Shown: positions 31,903 through 40,598 of the stretch, one piece after another
How the letters are laid out: the number at the start of each line of letters is the position of its first letter
How positions within the stretch are numbered: the first letter of the stretch is position 1
NCBI GenBank assembly: GCA_020638195.1
Contig: JACKJC010000007.1
Location: forward strand, 1 to 61,393
Source of the DNA: Methylobacteriaceae bacterium
Lineage (GTDB): Bacteria; Pseudomonadota; Alphaproteobacteria; Rhizobiales; Beijerinckiaceae
Direction: 5' to 3'
Length of the DNA stretch: 61,393 bases
The notes under the pieces: model-generated
What the model saw: only the letters and a program-made list of their open reading frames with translations
Databases searched by the model: none
Told to the model about the DNA's origin: nothing
Program-made: the position numbers and the translations under genes

Positions 31903-31941
31903 TTTGTCTGACGGGAAGAATTTTTGTCTGAATTGTGTCTG
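31903..31941 (+). promoter_or_regulatory. Phased TTTGTCTG direct repeats, candidate OmpR-type site
   Basis: TTTGTCTG at 31903 and 31923 is repeated exactly, and TGTGTCTG at 31934 differs in one base. The spacings of 20 and 11 bases are close to two and one helical turns. OmpR-family regulators bind such tandem half-sites, and an OmpR-family regulator gene starts 88 bases downstream. Confidence 0.45.
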
Positions 31942-32028
31942 GGATTTCCCGGACCCAGAATGGGGGGTCGACAGGGCGCCGGGCGCATGGCTTGGCTTGC
32001 TGCCCGCCAACCGAGATTCACGCCGGAA

Positions 32029-32751
32029 ATGACTGACGCCGCATCCGTTCTGCTGGTCGAGGACGACGCCGAGATCGGCGCCCTGATCTCGCGATACCTG
32101 GGCGCCAGCCAGATTGCCGTCACCTCCGTGGAGAGCGGCGCGGCCATGGACGAGGCGCTGCGGCGCTCGACATTCGACCTCATCCTGCTGGACCTCAATC
32201 TTCCAGGCGAGGACGGCCTGTCGATCTGCCGACGTCTGCGCAGCGAAAGCGCCATCCCGATTGTTATCGTCACGGCTCAGGGCGAGGACGTGGACAAGAT
32301 CGTCGGTCTCGAGATGGGCGCGGACGACTATATTTCGAAGCCCTTCAATCCGCGCGAACTTCTCGCCCGCATTCGCGCCGTTTTGCGCCGCACGGCAGGC
32401 CTCCAGCAGCAGCAACCAGCGGAATCGTCCCGTCAGGTCTACCGGTTCTCCGGCTGGCGCGTGGATGTGACGGCGCGCGAGGTGCTGGCCCCGTCCGGCT
32501 CGCGCGTAGCGATGACGGCGGCCGAATTCGACCTGCTCTACGCGCTGTGCGAGCACCCCAACCGGGTGCTGACACGCGACCAGCTGATCGGCCTGACCCA
32601 TGGGCCGGTCGAAGGACCACACGAGCGTTCGATCGACACGCTGATCAGCCGCCTGCGGCAGAAAATGGAAACGGACGTCGGCAGCCCACGCCTGATCCAG
32701 ACGGTGCGGTCGGAAGGATACATGTTCTCCGCGCAGGTCGCCCGGCGATGA
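32029..32751 (+). CDS. OmpR-family response regulator
   Basis: Two-component response regulator of 240 residues. The receiver domain (about 5-118) carries the acidic pocket VEDDAEIG (11-13), the phospho-acceptor Asp55 in LILLDLNLPGEDG, VTAQGED, and the Lys in ISKPFNPREL. The C-terminal winged-helix DNA-binding domain (about 140-236) shows MTAAEFDLLYALCEHPNRVLTRDQLI and SIDTLISRLRQKME. The ATG at 32029 gives the family N-terminus; upstream in-frame ATGs at 31987 and 31960 would add a basic segment. The gene overlaps its kinase by 4 bases (ATGA). It may regulate itself through the upstream TGTCTG repeats. Confidence 0.94.
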   Translation: MTDAASVLLVEDDAEIGALISRYLGASQIAVTSVESGAAMDEALRRSTFDLILLDLNLPGEDGLSICRRLRSESAIPIVIVTAQGEDVDKIVGLEMGADDYISKPFNPRELLARIRAVLRRTAGLQQQQPAESSRQVYRFSGWRVDVTAREVLAPSGSRVAMTAAEFDLLYALCEHPNRVLTRDQLIGLTHGPVEGPHERSIDTLISRLRQKMETDVGSPRLIQTVRSEGYMFSAQVARR

Positions 32752-34115
32752 AGCGCCTGCTGCGCTGGCTGCGGCCGGACACGCTCGGCGCGCAAATCGC
32801 GCTGGTGCTGTTCGCCGCGATCGCGCTGTTCCAGGTGGTGGTGGCGACCACCTATGTCTTCAGCGATCCCGACTGGACGATCGCGGTCGTGGAGCCCTCG
32901 GAGATCATCGCGACGGCGGCAACGGCGATCGACGCGGTCGCGCCGCCGAAACGCGCCGCCACGATCGCCGAGATGCATCGCGTCGCGCCCTGGCTGAAAT
33001 TCACGATCACCGACGATGCGCCGGCGGGCAGCCGGATCGCGCTGAAGACCGGAACGGCGGAACTGATCCGCAAGCGGCTGTGGCCCGACGCCATCGTGCG
33101 TGCGCCGGTCGTCAAAATGCCCAAACCCGACAGCGACTTCGCGATTGGCCTGCGCAATGGCGGCTATCTGGTGATCGGCATCACAGAGGAACGCCGCTCC
33201 CAGGCGCTCGAGGAGGAGCGGCGCGGCACGACCGCCAAGCGCATCGCCATGTCGCGCAATCTGGAAAGCTCGGCGGCGCTGTTTCTGGTCTCCGCGCTGC
33301 TTCTGACCGTCTGGCTGACGCTCGCCGTCATCGCCCCGCTCTATCGACTCATGCGGCAGGCCGAGAAGCTGCCTCTCGACCGCGGCCGGTCGGAGCCGAT
33401 CAAAGAGAGCGGACCGCGCGAAATCCGCCATCTGTCGCGCGCGCTGAACCGCATGCAGCGGCGCATCGATTCCATGATCGAATCGCGTTCGCGCGCGCTC
33501 GCCGCCATCAGCCACGATCTGCGCACCATCATCACGCGCATGCGGCTGCGCACCGAATTCATCGGCGACGAGGCGCTGAAGGCCAAGATGATGAAGGACG
33601 TGGAGACCATGGATTCCATGCTCCACAAGAATCTCGTCTATCTGCGCGGCGAGGAGTCTGGCGTCGGCATGGGGCTCATCGACCTCGACAGCCTGTTGCA
33701 GACGATCGCCGACGAATTCGCCGATCTCGGCCACGAGGTTTCCTACGCCGGCGGCAAGCACCAGACCGTCTATGGCTCGCTCGAGGACTTCCAGCGCCTG
33801 TTCTCGAACCTCGTCGAGAACGCGGTCAATCACGGGCAGCATGTCGTCGTCAGCGCGACGCAGCCTCAGGACGGGTTCATCGTCGTCGACGTCGCCGACG
33901 ATGGACCGGGCATCCCCGCCGGCAAGAAGGACCAGCTGCTCGAACCTTTCGTGCGCGGCGAGCCTGCGCGCAGGGTCGACGCCAAGAGCGGTTTTGGCCT
34001 CGGTCTGTCGATCGTCGCCTCGCTGACCGAGAAAGCCGGCGGCAAGCTGCAATTGCTCGACCGCGCGCCCAATGGACTGATCGCGCGCGTCGCCCTGCCC
34101 GCCGCCTTCAGTTGA
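32748..34115 (+). CDS. Sensor histidine kinase with altered H-box
   Basis: Membrane sensor kinase of 455 residues, partner of the adjacent response regulator. TM1 spans about 14-36 and TM2 about 176-197, leaving a periplasmic sensor of about 140 residues between. A HAMP linker (198-250) is followed by the HisKA H-box AISHDLRTIITRMRLR, in which phospho-acceptor His256 is kept but the almost invariant Pro five residues after it is replaced by Ile261. The ATPase domain has NLVENAVNH (N box), ADDGPGIP (G1), GFGLGLSIV (G2). It would phosphorylate the regulator; the signal is unknown. The replaced Pro could affect helix bending in the dimerisation domain. Confidence 0.92.
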   Translation: MKRLLRWLRPDTLGAQIALVLFAAIALFQVVVATTYVFSDPDWTIAVVEPSEIIATAATAIDAVAPPKRAATIAEMHRVAPWLKFTITDDAPAGSRIALKTGTAELIRKRLWPDAIVRAPVVKMPKPDSDFAIGLRNGGYLVIGITEERRSQALEEERRGTTAKRIAMSRNLESSAALFLVSALLLTVWLTLAVIAPLYRLMRQAEKLPLDRGRSEPIKESGPREIRHLSRALNRMQRRIDSMIESRSRALAAISHDLRTIITRMRLRTEFIGDEALKAKMMKDVETMDSMLHKNLVYLRGEESGVGMGLIDLDSLLQTIADEFADLGHEVSYAGGKHQTVYGSLEDFQRLFSNLVENAVNHGQHVVVSATQPQDGFIVVDVADDGPGIPAGKKDQLLEPFVRGEPARRVDAKSGFGLGLSIVASLTEKAGGKLQLLDRAPNGLIARVALPAAFS

Positions 34116-34146
34116 ACCGACGGCGCGCCTTGTGCGAAACGAAGGC

Positions 34147-34950
34147 ATGACCAATCGCTTCTTCGAGCTGCGCGGCTCGCACAATCCGCATCGCTGGAAC
34201 CTTCCGCTGAACCCGTCGATCTGCGTCGGGCCGCCGGACATGCTCTTCATGTACGGCGGCGTCGGGCTCGCCGCCTCGATCGAGGCGCTGGAGCGCACCT
34301 GCGAGCGGCCCGTCGTCTGGGCGACCGCGCAATATCTCTCCTTCGCGCGCCCGCCCTCCGTGCTCGATCTCGACGTGCGCATTTTCTACAAGGGGCGCCA
34401 TACGACGCAGGCGCGCGTCTCGGGCCATGTCGGCGAAAGCGAGATCATCACGGTTTCCGCCGCGCTCGGCGACCGGCCCGGCGGCGCCGCGCATCAATGG
34501 GCGCGAATGCCCGACGTTCCGCGCCCCGAAGACTGCGAGCGCGTGCAGCTTTGGCCCGATCACGGCGAGAACTACAATCGCCGCGTCGAACTGCGCATGC
34601 CGAAAGGCGCGCTGCGGCGCGACGGAACGCCCTCCCCCGACGGCCGCCTCGCGCTATGGGCGCGCACGGTGGAGGAATACGACATGAGCGCCAGCATGCT
34701 GGCGATCTTCGCGGATTATGTGCCGTCCGCGATCGGGCCGGCGCTCGGCGAAGCCAATTCCGGTTCGTCCTCGCTCGACAACACGCTCCGCGTGCGAAAG
34801 GTGGTTCCGACGCGCTGGGTGTTCTGCGACATCACGGTGACCGGCATGAACGCGGGCTTCGCGCATGGCGACATGCGGCTGTTTGCGGAGAATGGGGAAT
34901 TGATGGCGACGGCGAGCCAGTCGATGGTGGTGAGAAGAAGGGGGGAGTAG
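34147..34950 (+). CDS. Acyl-CoA thioesterase family protein
   Basis: Likely double-hotdog thioesterase of 267 residues, cleaving acyl-CoA to free acid and CoA. The first hotdog begins at about 22 with LPLNPSICVGPPDMLFMYGGVGLAASIEALE and includes TAQYLSFARPPSVLDLDV, typical of the TesB-like group; the second begins near 165 with RLALWARTVEEYDMSASMLAIFADYVPSAIG, and ends GFAHGDMRLFAENGELMATASQSMVVR, as in 4HBT-type domains. The catalytic Asp/Thr/Gln expected in TesB are not all recognisable. The start is the ATG at 34147; a GTG at 34132 gives five extra residues. It follows the kinase by 31 bases, so read-through from the two-component operon is possible. Confidence 0.82.
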   Translation: MTNRFFELRGSHNPHRWNLPLNPSICVGPPDMLFMYGGVGLAASIEALERTCERPVVWATAQYLSFARPPSVLDLDVRIFYKGRHTTQARVSGHVGESEIITVSAALGDRPGGAAHQWARMPDVPRPEDCERVQLWPDHGENYNRRVELRMPKGALRRDGTPSPDGRLALWARTVEEYDMSASMLAIFADYVPSAIGPALGEANSGSSSLDNTLRVRKVVPTRWVFCDITVTGMNAGFAHGDMRLFAENGELMATASQSMVVRRRGE

Positions 34951-35019
34951 CACCCCGGCTTGCGTGGCGCAGGCGTCACGGCAAGAATGCCCTGCGGCTC
35001 AATTCGGCTGGAGGCGCTC

Positions 35020-35712
35020 ATGCTTCGGCACCTGCACATTTGTCTCGTCGCGACCTTCTTCTTCTCCACGCCCGCTTTCGCAGACGGCATTGGCGCCTGC
35101 ATGCCAACCGGCTCGACGCCGCTCTGCTCCCCGGCAAAGCCCTGGAGCCGCTACGTGATAGACTTGGGGAGCTATCGCGGAATTTTCGCGATCAATCCGC
35201 AATCGCCCCAGACCGGCGCGGTCGCCCAGCGCTTCGCCTGCCCTTCCACGGGGCGATGTGTCTGTGAATTGACGACGAACGCCGACCCGGTGGGCGACTG
35301 GAACGTCGTCTTTTCCGGGAGGCCCCCGAGCGACGGCAAGCCGCGCGAAATTCCCATCAAGTTCACCGGCGGCCATATGACGATGGGCCCGTCGTTTCTT
35401 GGCGGCAACGTGACGCTGAAAGGCAACCGGCTCGCAATATCGAACCACGCATTCCGGACGGCGATCTTCGAACGAGACGGAAAGCCCGCCACCTGGGTCA
35501 TCGAGTACTGGGATTGCGTCAAAATGGCCTTTCAGAATCTGCCGCCCTCCGGGCAGCTTCGCGTCAACCTCATTGCCGGCGTCGAAAACAACGCGTTGGG
35601 ACCGGCGGCCGAGGCGCTGACCGCCTCGGACGACGCAACGGGATTTTCGGCCATCCCGTCCTTTCTCGAAAGCGATCCGCACAAGAAGAGGGCCGTGCGA
35701 CCGAAGAGGTAG
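35020..35712 (+). CDS. Exported hypothetical protein
   Basis: Unassigned protein of 230 residues with a signal peptide (1-21, CLVATFFFSTPAFA). The mature part is Cys-containing (GACMPTG, LCSPAKPW, FACPSTGRCVCEL) with at least three potential disulfides. A beta-rich stretch contains GDWNVVFSGRP, PIKFTGGHMTMGPSFLGGNVTLKGNRLAIS and ATWVIEYWDCVKMAFQNLPPSGQL. Ends in a basic tail KKRAVRPKR. No enzyme motif is visible. The ATG at 35020 has a CTGGAGG ribosome site. It converges on the amidase gene with a 11-base gap between stops. A lipocalin-like or binding role would be speculation. Confidence 0.75.
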   Translation: MLRHLHICLVATFFFSTPAFADGIGACMPTGSTPLCSPAKPWSRYVIDLGSYRGIFAINPQSPQTGAVAQRFACPSTGRCVCELTTNADPVGDWNVVFSGRPPSDGKPREIPIKFTGGHMTMGPSFLGGNVTLKGNRLAISNHAFRTAIFERDGKPATWVIEYWDCVKMAFQNLPPSGQLRVNLIAGVENNALGPAAEALTASDDATGFSAIPSFLESDPHKKRAVRPKR

Positions 35713-35723
35713 TAGGCGCGGAG

Positions 35724-37148
35724 TTACGACGCGCACACCCCGGGCTTGCGATCCTTCCACGGCCGCTCCTGCTCCAATTGCGCAGCCAGCCGGAACAGCG
35801 TCGCCTCGTCGCCGAAACGCCCTGCGAACATCATGCCGAGCGGCAGGCCCGCCTTGTTCCATGCAAGCGGCACAGACATGGCGGGCTGGCCGGACATGTT
35901 GAACATGGCCGTTCCCGGCATGTAGGCGGCAAGCGTCGCGGCGATGGTCCTGAGGTCGCCCATCGTGTCGAGCACGCCCAGCTTCAGCGGCGGCAGGCAC
36001 AGCGTCGGCTGCAACAGCACGTCGACCTCGGTGAAGAATTCGGCGAGCGCGCGCGAAATGCGAAAGGCGTCGAGCTGCGCCGCGCAATAATCGACCGAGG
36101 AGCGCTTGGCCGCGTTGTGCGCGGTCGCCAAAGTCAGTTTCTCGAATTCGTCGTCTGTCGGCCTGCGGCCGAGCTGCTGTTCGGCGAGGCGCACGGTCAG
36201 CGCCGTATTGGCGCCGGTGATGACGGAGAGCGCATCGCCCGGCGAGACCGGCAACACGGGCGCCTTTTCGATCACCTCATGCCCGAGCTTTTCGAGCATT
36301 TTCGCGACATCGCGCACGGCGGCCGAAATCTCGGGATCGATCGGCGCGCCGGAAGGGGCGCGGTCGGTGAAGGCAATGCGCAGGCGACCGGGCTCGCGGC
36401 GCACTTCGTCCGCGAAGGCGCGCGCGTGCGGGGGCGCGTGATAGGGGCTGACGAGTTCCGGCCCTTCGGTGGCGTCCAGCATGGCGGCGCTGTCGCGCAC
36501 GCTGATCGACACGACATGGCCGATCGAAAAGCCGCCCCAGCCCTCGCCGCGATCGGGGCCCGACGGGGTTCGCGCGCGCGTCGGCTTGAGGCCGAAGACG
36601 CCACAGGCGGACGCGGGAATGCGGATCGAGCCGCCGCCGTCCGACGCATGCGCGACAGGCAGGATGCGCGCCGCCACCGCAGCCGCCGCGCCGCCGGAGG
36701 AGCCGCCGGAGGAATGCTCGGTGTTCCAGGGATTGCGCGTCGGCCCGTGCAGACGCGTCTCCGTCGTCACCATCATACCCCATTCGGGCGACGACGACTT
36801 GCCGTAGATCACGAGTCCGGCGTCGACGAAACGCTGCGTCAGCGTATCCGTGTGGTCGGCGACATAATCCTTGCTGAGCGAGGCGCCGAAAGTCGTACGC
36901 GTGCCCGCGAGCAGGTTGAGATCCTTCAGCAGAAACGGCACGCCGCGGAACGGGCCGTCTGGCAGACCCTTCGCGATCTGCTTGCGCGCGAAATCGTAAT
37001 GTTTGACCACGACCGCGTTGAGCTGCGGATCGACCTTCTCCGTGCGCGCGATCGCCTCGTCGAGCAGTTCCTCCGCGCTCGCCTGACGGCGGCGCACCAG
37101 TTCCGCGAGACCGACGGCGTCATAGGCGCCGAATTCCTTGAAGCTCAT
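35724..37148 (-). CDS. Amidase signature family enzyme
   Basis: Hydrolase of 474 residues that cleaves carboxamides by a Ser-cisSer-Lys triad. Lys75 lies in VPFLLKDLN, the cis-Ser in HSSGGSSGGAAAAVAA (about residue 150-151), and the nucleophile Ser174 in SDGGGSIRIPAS. The signature GGSSGG is complete. The remaining C-terminal part has PGTAMFNMSGQPAMSVPLAWNKAGLPLGMMF, also typical. This is not GatA: no GatB or GatC is near, and its length and C-terminus fit 6-aminohexanoate or general aryl/alkyl amidases. The ATG at 37148 is the family start. The MMPL gene diverges from it across about 170 bases. The natural substrate is unknown. Confidence 0.92.
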   Translation of the reverse strand: MSFKEFGAYDAVGLAELVRRRQASAEELLDEAIARTEKVDPQLNAVVVKHYDFARKQIAKGLPDGPFRGVPFLLKDLNLLAGTRTTFGASLSKDYVADHTDTLTQRFVDAGLVIYGKSSSPEWGMMVTTETRLHGPTRNPWNTEHSSGGSSGGAAAAVAARILPVAHASDGGGSIRIPASACGVFGLKPTRARTPSGPDRGEGWGGFSIGHVVSISVRDSAAMLDATEGPELVSPYHAPPHARAFADEVRREPGRLRIAFTDRAPSGAPIDPEISAAVRDVAKMLEKLGHEVIEKAPVLPVSPGDALSVITGANTALTVRLAEQQLGRRPTDDEFEKLTLATAHNAAKRSSVDYCAAQLDAFRISRALAEFFTEVDVLLQPTLCLPPLKLGVLDTMGDLRTIAATLAAYMPGTAMFNMSGQPAMSVPLAWNKAGLPLGMMFAGRFGDEATLFRLAAQLEQERPWKDRKPGVCAS

Positions 37149-37306
37149 TGCGCATCTCCCTCTTGCGACAGGTTAGTGGCGAAGTTCTCGCGGCGCCAGC
37201 CGGCGACGTCAGGGCAGGTGCGCTCGACGCGCGCGGCAAAACCGCTAGATTATCGCCCTCAGAGTTCAGCGCTCCCTCGCGGAGACGCCGCGCGCTGTCG
37301 CAGACG

Positions 37307-37314
37307 AAGGGGGA
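37307..37314 (+). promoter_or_regulatory. Ribosome-binding site supporting a CTG start
   Basis: AAGGGGGA lies 6 bases before CTG at 37321. It is the only strong ribosome site upstream of the MMPL gene, whereas the GTG at 37441 has none. This decides the proposed start. Confidence 0.55.
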
Positions 37315-37320
37315 ATCGCG

Positions 37321-39669
37321 CTGCATTCGCCGGCCCGTAACACTGAAGGCGACGCGCCCGCCCGCAAGCTGCCGAGCCTGGCGCTCGGCATCGAGCGGCT
37401 CGGGCTCCTCCCGCTCGCCCATCCCTGGCTGATCGGCATCGTGGCGCTTGTCTGCGCCATCGGCGCGGCCTTCGGCTTCGCGCGCGTCAAGGTCGACGAT
37501 TCGCTTTCGCAACTCTTTCGCTCCGACACGCCCGCGTTCCGGCAATACGAGGATGTGACGCAGCGCTTTCCCTCGACCGAGTTCGACGTCCTGGTCGTGA
37601 TCGAGGGGCATGTCCTGCAGCGCGAAGCGCTCGAAAAGCTGCGCGATGTCGCGACCGACCTGCAACTCGTCAACGGCGCGCGCGGCATCATCTCGATTTT
37701 CTCAGCGCGCGAGCCCGGAGAAAAGGGCGGCCTGCCGCCGCCGCTGTTTCCGGAGACGCTGCCGGAAGGCGCCGATTTCGACAAGCTCGTCGCGCGCGTG
37801 AAAGCGAACGAGATCATCCAGGGCAAGCTGATCTCGAAGGACGGCCGGCTGACGCTGATGGTGCTGTCGCTCGAGCCAGATGCGACCGCGCAGGACAAGC
37901 TCGGCGGCGTGATCGACGAAGTGCGCAAGACGATCGCGCAAGACCTCGAAGGCTCGGGGCTGACAGCCGAACTCTCCGGCGTGCCTGTCATGCAGCTGGA
38001 AATCCGCAAGGCGGTCGAGCGCGACCGCGTCATCTACAATGCGGTCGGCTTCGTCGCGGGCTGCCTCATCGCGATCGCCTTCTTCCGGCGCGTATCCTTC
38101 ATGATCGTCGCCGCCGGGCCGCCGCTCGCCGCCATCCTGCTGGCGCTCGGCGCGCTCGGCTGGCTCGACTTCCGGCTCAACATGTTCCTGAACGTGATGA
38201 CGCCGCTCATCATGGTCATCAGCTTCTCGGATTCGATGCAGCTGACCTTCGCCGCGCGCGACCGGCTGATCGAGGGCAAGGACAAGAGGACCGCTTTTCG
38301 CGAGGCGATGCTGGTGGTGGGACCCGCCTGCGTGCTGACCCATGCGACGGCGGGGCTCTCCTTCGCGGCGCTGCTGATTTCGGATTCAGATCTCATCCGC
38401 ACGTTCGGCAAGGCCGGGCTGATTGCGACGGCAATAGCGCTCGTAACCGTACTCTGGCTCGTGCCGCTGTTCGGCGTCGCACTGGTGCGCAATGAAGCGA
38501 ACTTCGCCCGCGACGCCCGCGAATCCGACATGGGCGTCGATGCGCTGCGGCGCTTTTGCCGCGCCATAGCAACGCGCATGACGGCGCGCCCCGATCTCAT
38601 CACGCTCGCGGGCGTCATCGTCGTCGTCGGGCTGGGCATCGTCTACGCCACCTTGCAACCGCGCTACCGGCTCGCCGACCAGGTGCCCGACAAGCAGAAG
38701 GCGGTGGCCGCCGGCAATCGTCTCGACCAGAAGCTTTCAGGATCGAATCCCGTCGACGTTCTGATCGAATTTCCCAAGGGCGCTTCGCTCTATGGGCCAC
38801 AAACGCTCGACGTGATCGGCGCCGTTCACGCCGCGGTCGAGAAGCAGGCCGGCGTCGGCAATGTCTGGTCGCTGGAGACGCTTCGCCGCTGGCTCGCCGA
38901 AAAGCAGGGACGGGCGGACATCGGCACGCTGCGCCAATATGTCGATCTCCTGCCGAAGCATCTGCAACGGCGCTTCCTTTCGGAAAGCCATGACGCGGCG
39001 CTCGTCAGCGGACGCATTCCCGATATCGACGCCAGCGACCTGCTGCCGGTGGTCAACACGCTCGACGCCAGTCTCGACGCGGTGCGCAAGGCGCATCCCG
39101 GCTACACGATCGCGGTCACCGGTCTCGCCGTCATCGCCGCGCGCAACAGCGCCGGCATGATCGACAAGCTGTCGCACGGGCTGACGATCGAATTCGCGTT
39201 CGTGGCGCTGTTCATCGGCCTGGCCTTCCGCTCGAAGATCGTGGGCGTCGCGACGATCATGCCGGCGATCTTTCCCGTCGTGGCGTGTGGCGCGCTGTTG
39301 AAGATCAGCGGGCTCGGCCTGCAATTCGCGAGCATTGTCGCGCTGATCGTCTCGTTCGGCCTCGGCCTGAGCGCCACCATACATTTCTTTAATCGCATGC
39401 GGCTCGAGCAGCGGATTGGCGAAGATCCGGGCGTCGCGGTCGAGCGCGCCACCGTGCTGGTTGGGCCGGCGATGATCCTGACAACGATCGTGCTGGCCTG
39501 CGGGCTGGCCGTGACAATATTGTCAGACCTGCCTTCGCTTCGGCTGTTCGGCTGGCTCAGCGCCTTTTCGATGCTGGCGGCGCTGGCCGCGGATTTCCTG
39601 ATCCTTCGGCCCTCGATCGCCTGGCTCGCGCGCAGCGTGGCGCGGCGGTCCGGTCAGCCGCCCTTGTGA
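37321..39669 (+). CDS. MMPL/RND-family exporter, probable CTG start
   Basis: RND-superfamily membrane protein of about 782 residues, similar to the HpnN/MMPL lipid exporters. Two repeats of one plus five helices are separated by periplasmic loops. Marks are GFARVKVDDSLSQLFRSDTPAFRQYE after TM1, GALGWLDFRLNMFLNVMTPLIMVISFSDSMQLTF in the first bundle, and IVSFGLGLSATIHFFNRMRLE in the second. No ATG or GTG precedes TM1: the first conventional codon, GTG at 37441, cuts TM1, while coding with family-like GIERLGLLPLAHPWLIG continues upstream. CTG 37321 behind AAGGGGGA is the best start. It diverges from the amidase. Cargo is unknown; hopanoids are possible, but no hpn genes are near. Confidence 0.85.
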   Translation: MHSPARNTEGDAPARKLPSLALGIERLGLLPLAHPWLIGIVALVCAIGAAFGFARVKVDDSLSQLFRSDTPAFRQYEDVTQRFPSTEFDVLVVIEGHVLQREALEKLRDVATDLQLVNGARGIISIFSAREPGEKGGLPPPLFPETLPEGADFDKLVARVKANEIIQGKLISKDGRLTLMVLSLEPDATAQDKLGGVIDEVRKTIAQDLEGSGLTAELSGVPVMQLEIRKAVERDRVIYNAVGFVAGCLIAIAFFRRVSFMIVAAGPPLAAILLALGALGWLDFRLNMFLNVMTPLIMVISFSDSMQLTFAARDRLIEGKDKRTAFREAMLVVGPACVLTHATAGLSFAALLISDSDLIRTFGKAGLIATAIALVTVLWLVPLFGVALVRNEANFARDARESDMGVDALRRFCRAIATRMTARPDLITLAGVIVVVGLGIVYATLQPRYRLADQVPDKQKAVAAGNRLDQKLSGSNPVDVLIEFPKGASLYGPQTLDVIGAVHAAVEKQAGVGNVWSLETLRRWLAEKQGRADIGTLRQYVDLLPKHLQRRFLSESHDAALVSGRIPDIDASDLLPVVNTLDASLDAVRKAHPGYTIAVTGLAVIAARNSAGMIDKLSHGLTIEFAFVALFIGLAFRSKIVGVATIMPAIFPVVACGALLKISGLGLQFASIVALIVSFGLGLSATIHFFNRMRLEQRIGEDPGVAVERATVLVGPAMILTTIVLACGLAVTILSDLPSLRLFGWLSAFSMLAALAADFLILRPSIAWLARSVARRSGQPPL

Positions 39670-40145
39670 AGCGACATGGTCACGCGCCTGATCCCCGAAT
39701 TGCCGGAGGTGATCGTCACCGTCTGGCGTGAGGCTGTCGATGCGACGCTGACATTGGCGGTGAACCCCGAACCAGCGATGTGAGCGTTGTAGCGGCCGTT
39801 CGAGGCGGAGCCGCTCAGAGAGCCGTTCAGAGAGCGCGAGGTTTCGCTCCATGTGCCCGAAATGCGCGCGCCATTCGCGATCACTTCGCTGACGACGACA
39901 AAGCGATAGCTGTCGCTGGCGCAGGTGATGCGCTGCGTCAGGGAGCTTCCGGTGGCGTCGACGGCATAGGCGGCGCGGCAGCGGATGCGCTCGTTGCCAT
40001 TGGAGGTCGTGATCGAGCCCGACCCGGTCCAGCTCCCCTGATAGCCCGTGAACGGGCCCGCGGACGCCGAAGCGCCCGAACCAAGGAAGGCCAATGCGAA
40101 CAGGCCCAGTGCGGCGATTGTGGTTCTTGTCACGACGTCCCCCAT
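39654..40145 (-). CDS. Exported hypothetical protein, beta-rich
   Basis: A 163-residue protein not assigned to a named family. Signal peptide about 1-30 (LGLFALAFLGSGASASAG). The mature part is a repeating strand-turn pattern rich in Ser, Thr and Gly: PFTGYQGSWTGSGSITTSNG, ERIRCRAAYAVDATGSSL, NGARISGTWSETSRSLNGSL, and SGFTANVSVASTASRQTVTI. The SGxW, and the alternation with about 20-residue spacing, fit a small beta-barrel. Two Cys (in IRCRAAY and ITCASDS) could form a disulfide. The last 16 bases overlap the end of the converging MMPL gene. The ATG at 40145 is the most likely start; function is unknown. Confidence 0.72.
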   Translation of the reverse strand: MGDVVTRTTIAALGLFALAFLGSGASASAGPFTGYQGSWTGSGSITTSNGNERIRCRAAYAVDATGSSLTQRITCASDSYRFVVVSEVIANGARISGTWSETSRSLNGSLSGSASNGRYNAHIAGSGFTANVSVASTASRQTVTITSGNSGIRRVTMSLHKGG

Positions 40146-40199
40146 GATCTGACGCGTTTCGATATAGGTTGCCGCCAATGCAATTCCACGACAACCGGC

Positions 40200-40514
40200 T
40201 CAACGGCACTTTCGCGCGACGACGGCGCGCACATCCTCCATCGAAGCTTCCATCTGCCCCACGTTTTCACGCAGCGCATGACCGCTCATGCAGCGCTTCA
40301 TGATATCTGTCGCTTCGCCCATGTCGCGCAGGTTCGCGCGCAGGACGCGGCAAATCGCGTCTGGCCCATAGGGACCGCCCCTGTCGCGGCCGGCGACGGC
40401 GGTAACGAGTTCGCCAGCGCGCTGCATGTCGCGCGCGCATCGTGGATCGGCGGGCGCGGCGTGGGCTGCGATCGGCAGCGAAAGCAGGAGCAGTGCGACA
40501 ACTAGCTTGGGCAT
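40200..40514 (-). CDS. Small exported hypothetical protein
   Basis: A 104-residue protein with a signal peptide (1-19, LLLLSLPIAAHAA) and a mostly helical mature domain of about 85 residues. Three Cys are present in PRCARDMQ, AICRVLRAN and KRCMSG, and a fourth at the C-terminus in ARKC, which suggests two disulfides. The CARDMQRAGELVTAV and AICRVLRANLRDMGEATDIMKRCMSGHAL segments have the look of a small helical-hairpin family, but I cannot name it. The ATG at 40514 is the start. It is upstream of the beta-rich exported protein gene on the same strand, 54 bases away, so the two may be co-expressed. Confidence 0.7.
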   Translation of the reverse strand: MPKLVVALLLLSLPIAAHAAPADPRCARDMQRAGELVTAVAGRDRGGPYGPDAICRVLRANLRDMGEATDIMKRCMSGHALRENVGQMEASMEDVRAVVARKCR

Positions 40515-40598
40515 GACGGCGTTCCATTCGCCGCCAGTATGACCGACACGGGTCTACGCGATGCGTGAATACGCACGCGGCGCGCTCGCATCATCCGG

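Larger units (their letters stand above)
31628..32028. other. Intergenic region with hairpin and phased direct repeats
   Basis: This 401-base gap between tRNA-Val and the response regulator contains a very stable hairpin followed by a T-tract on the minus strand, and three TGTCTG direct repeats near the right end. Both are listed separately. No credible protein-coding gene is seen, although a short 62-residue minus-strand reading frame exists. Confidence 0.6.

Noticed and set aside
37441..39669. GTG at 37441 as the start of the MMPL gene
   Set aside because: It truncates the first membrane helix and has no ribosome site, while family-like sequence continues upstream. It is kept only as an alternative.
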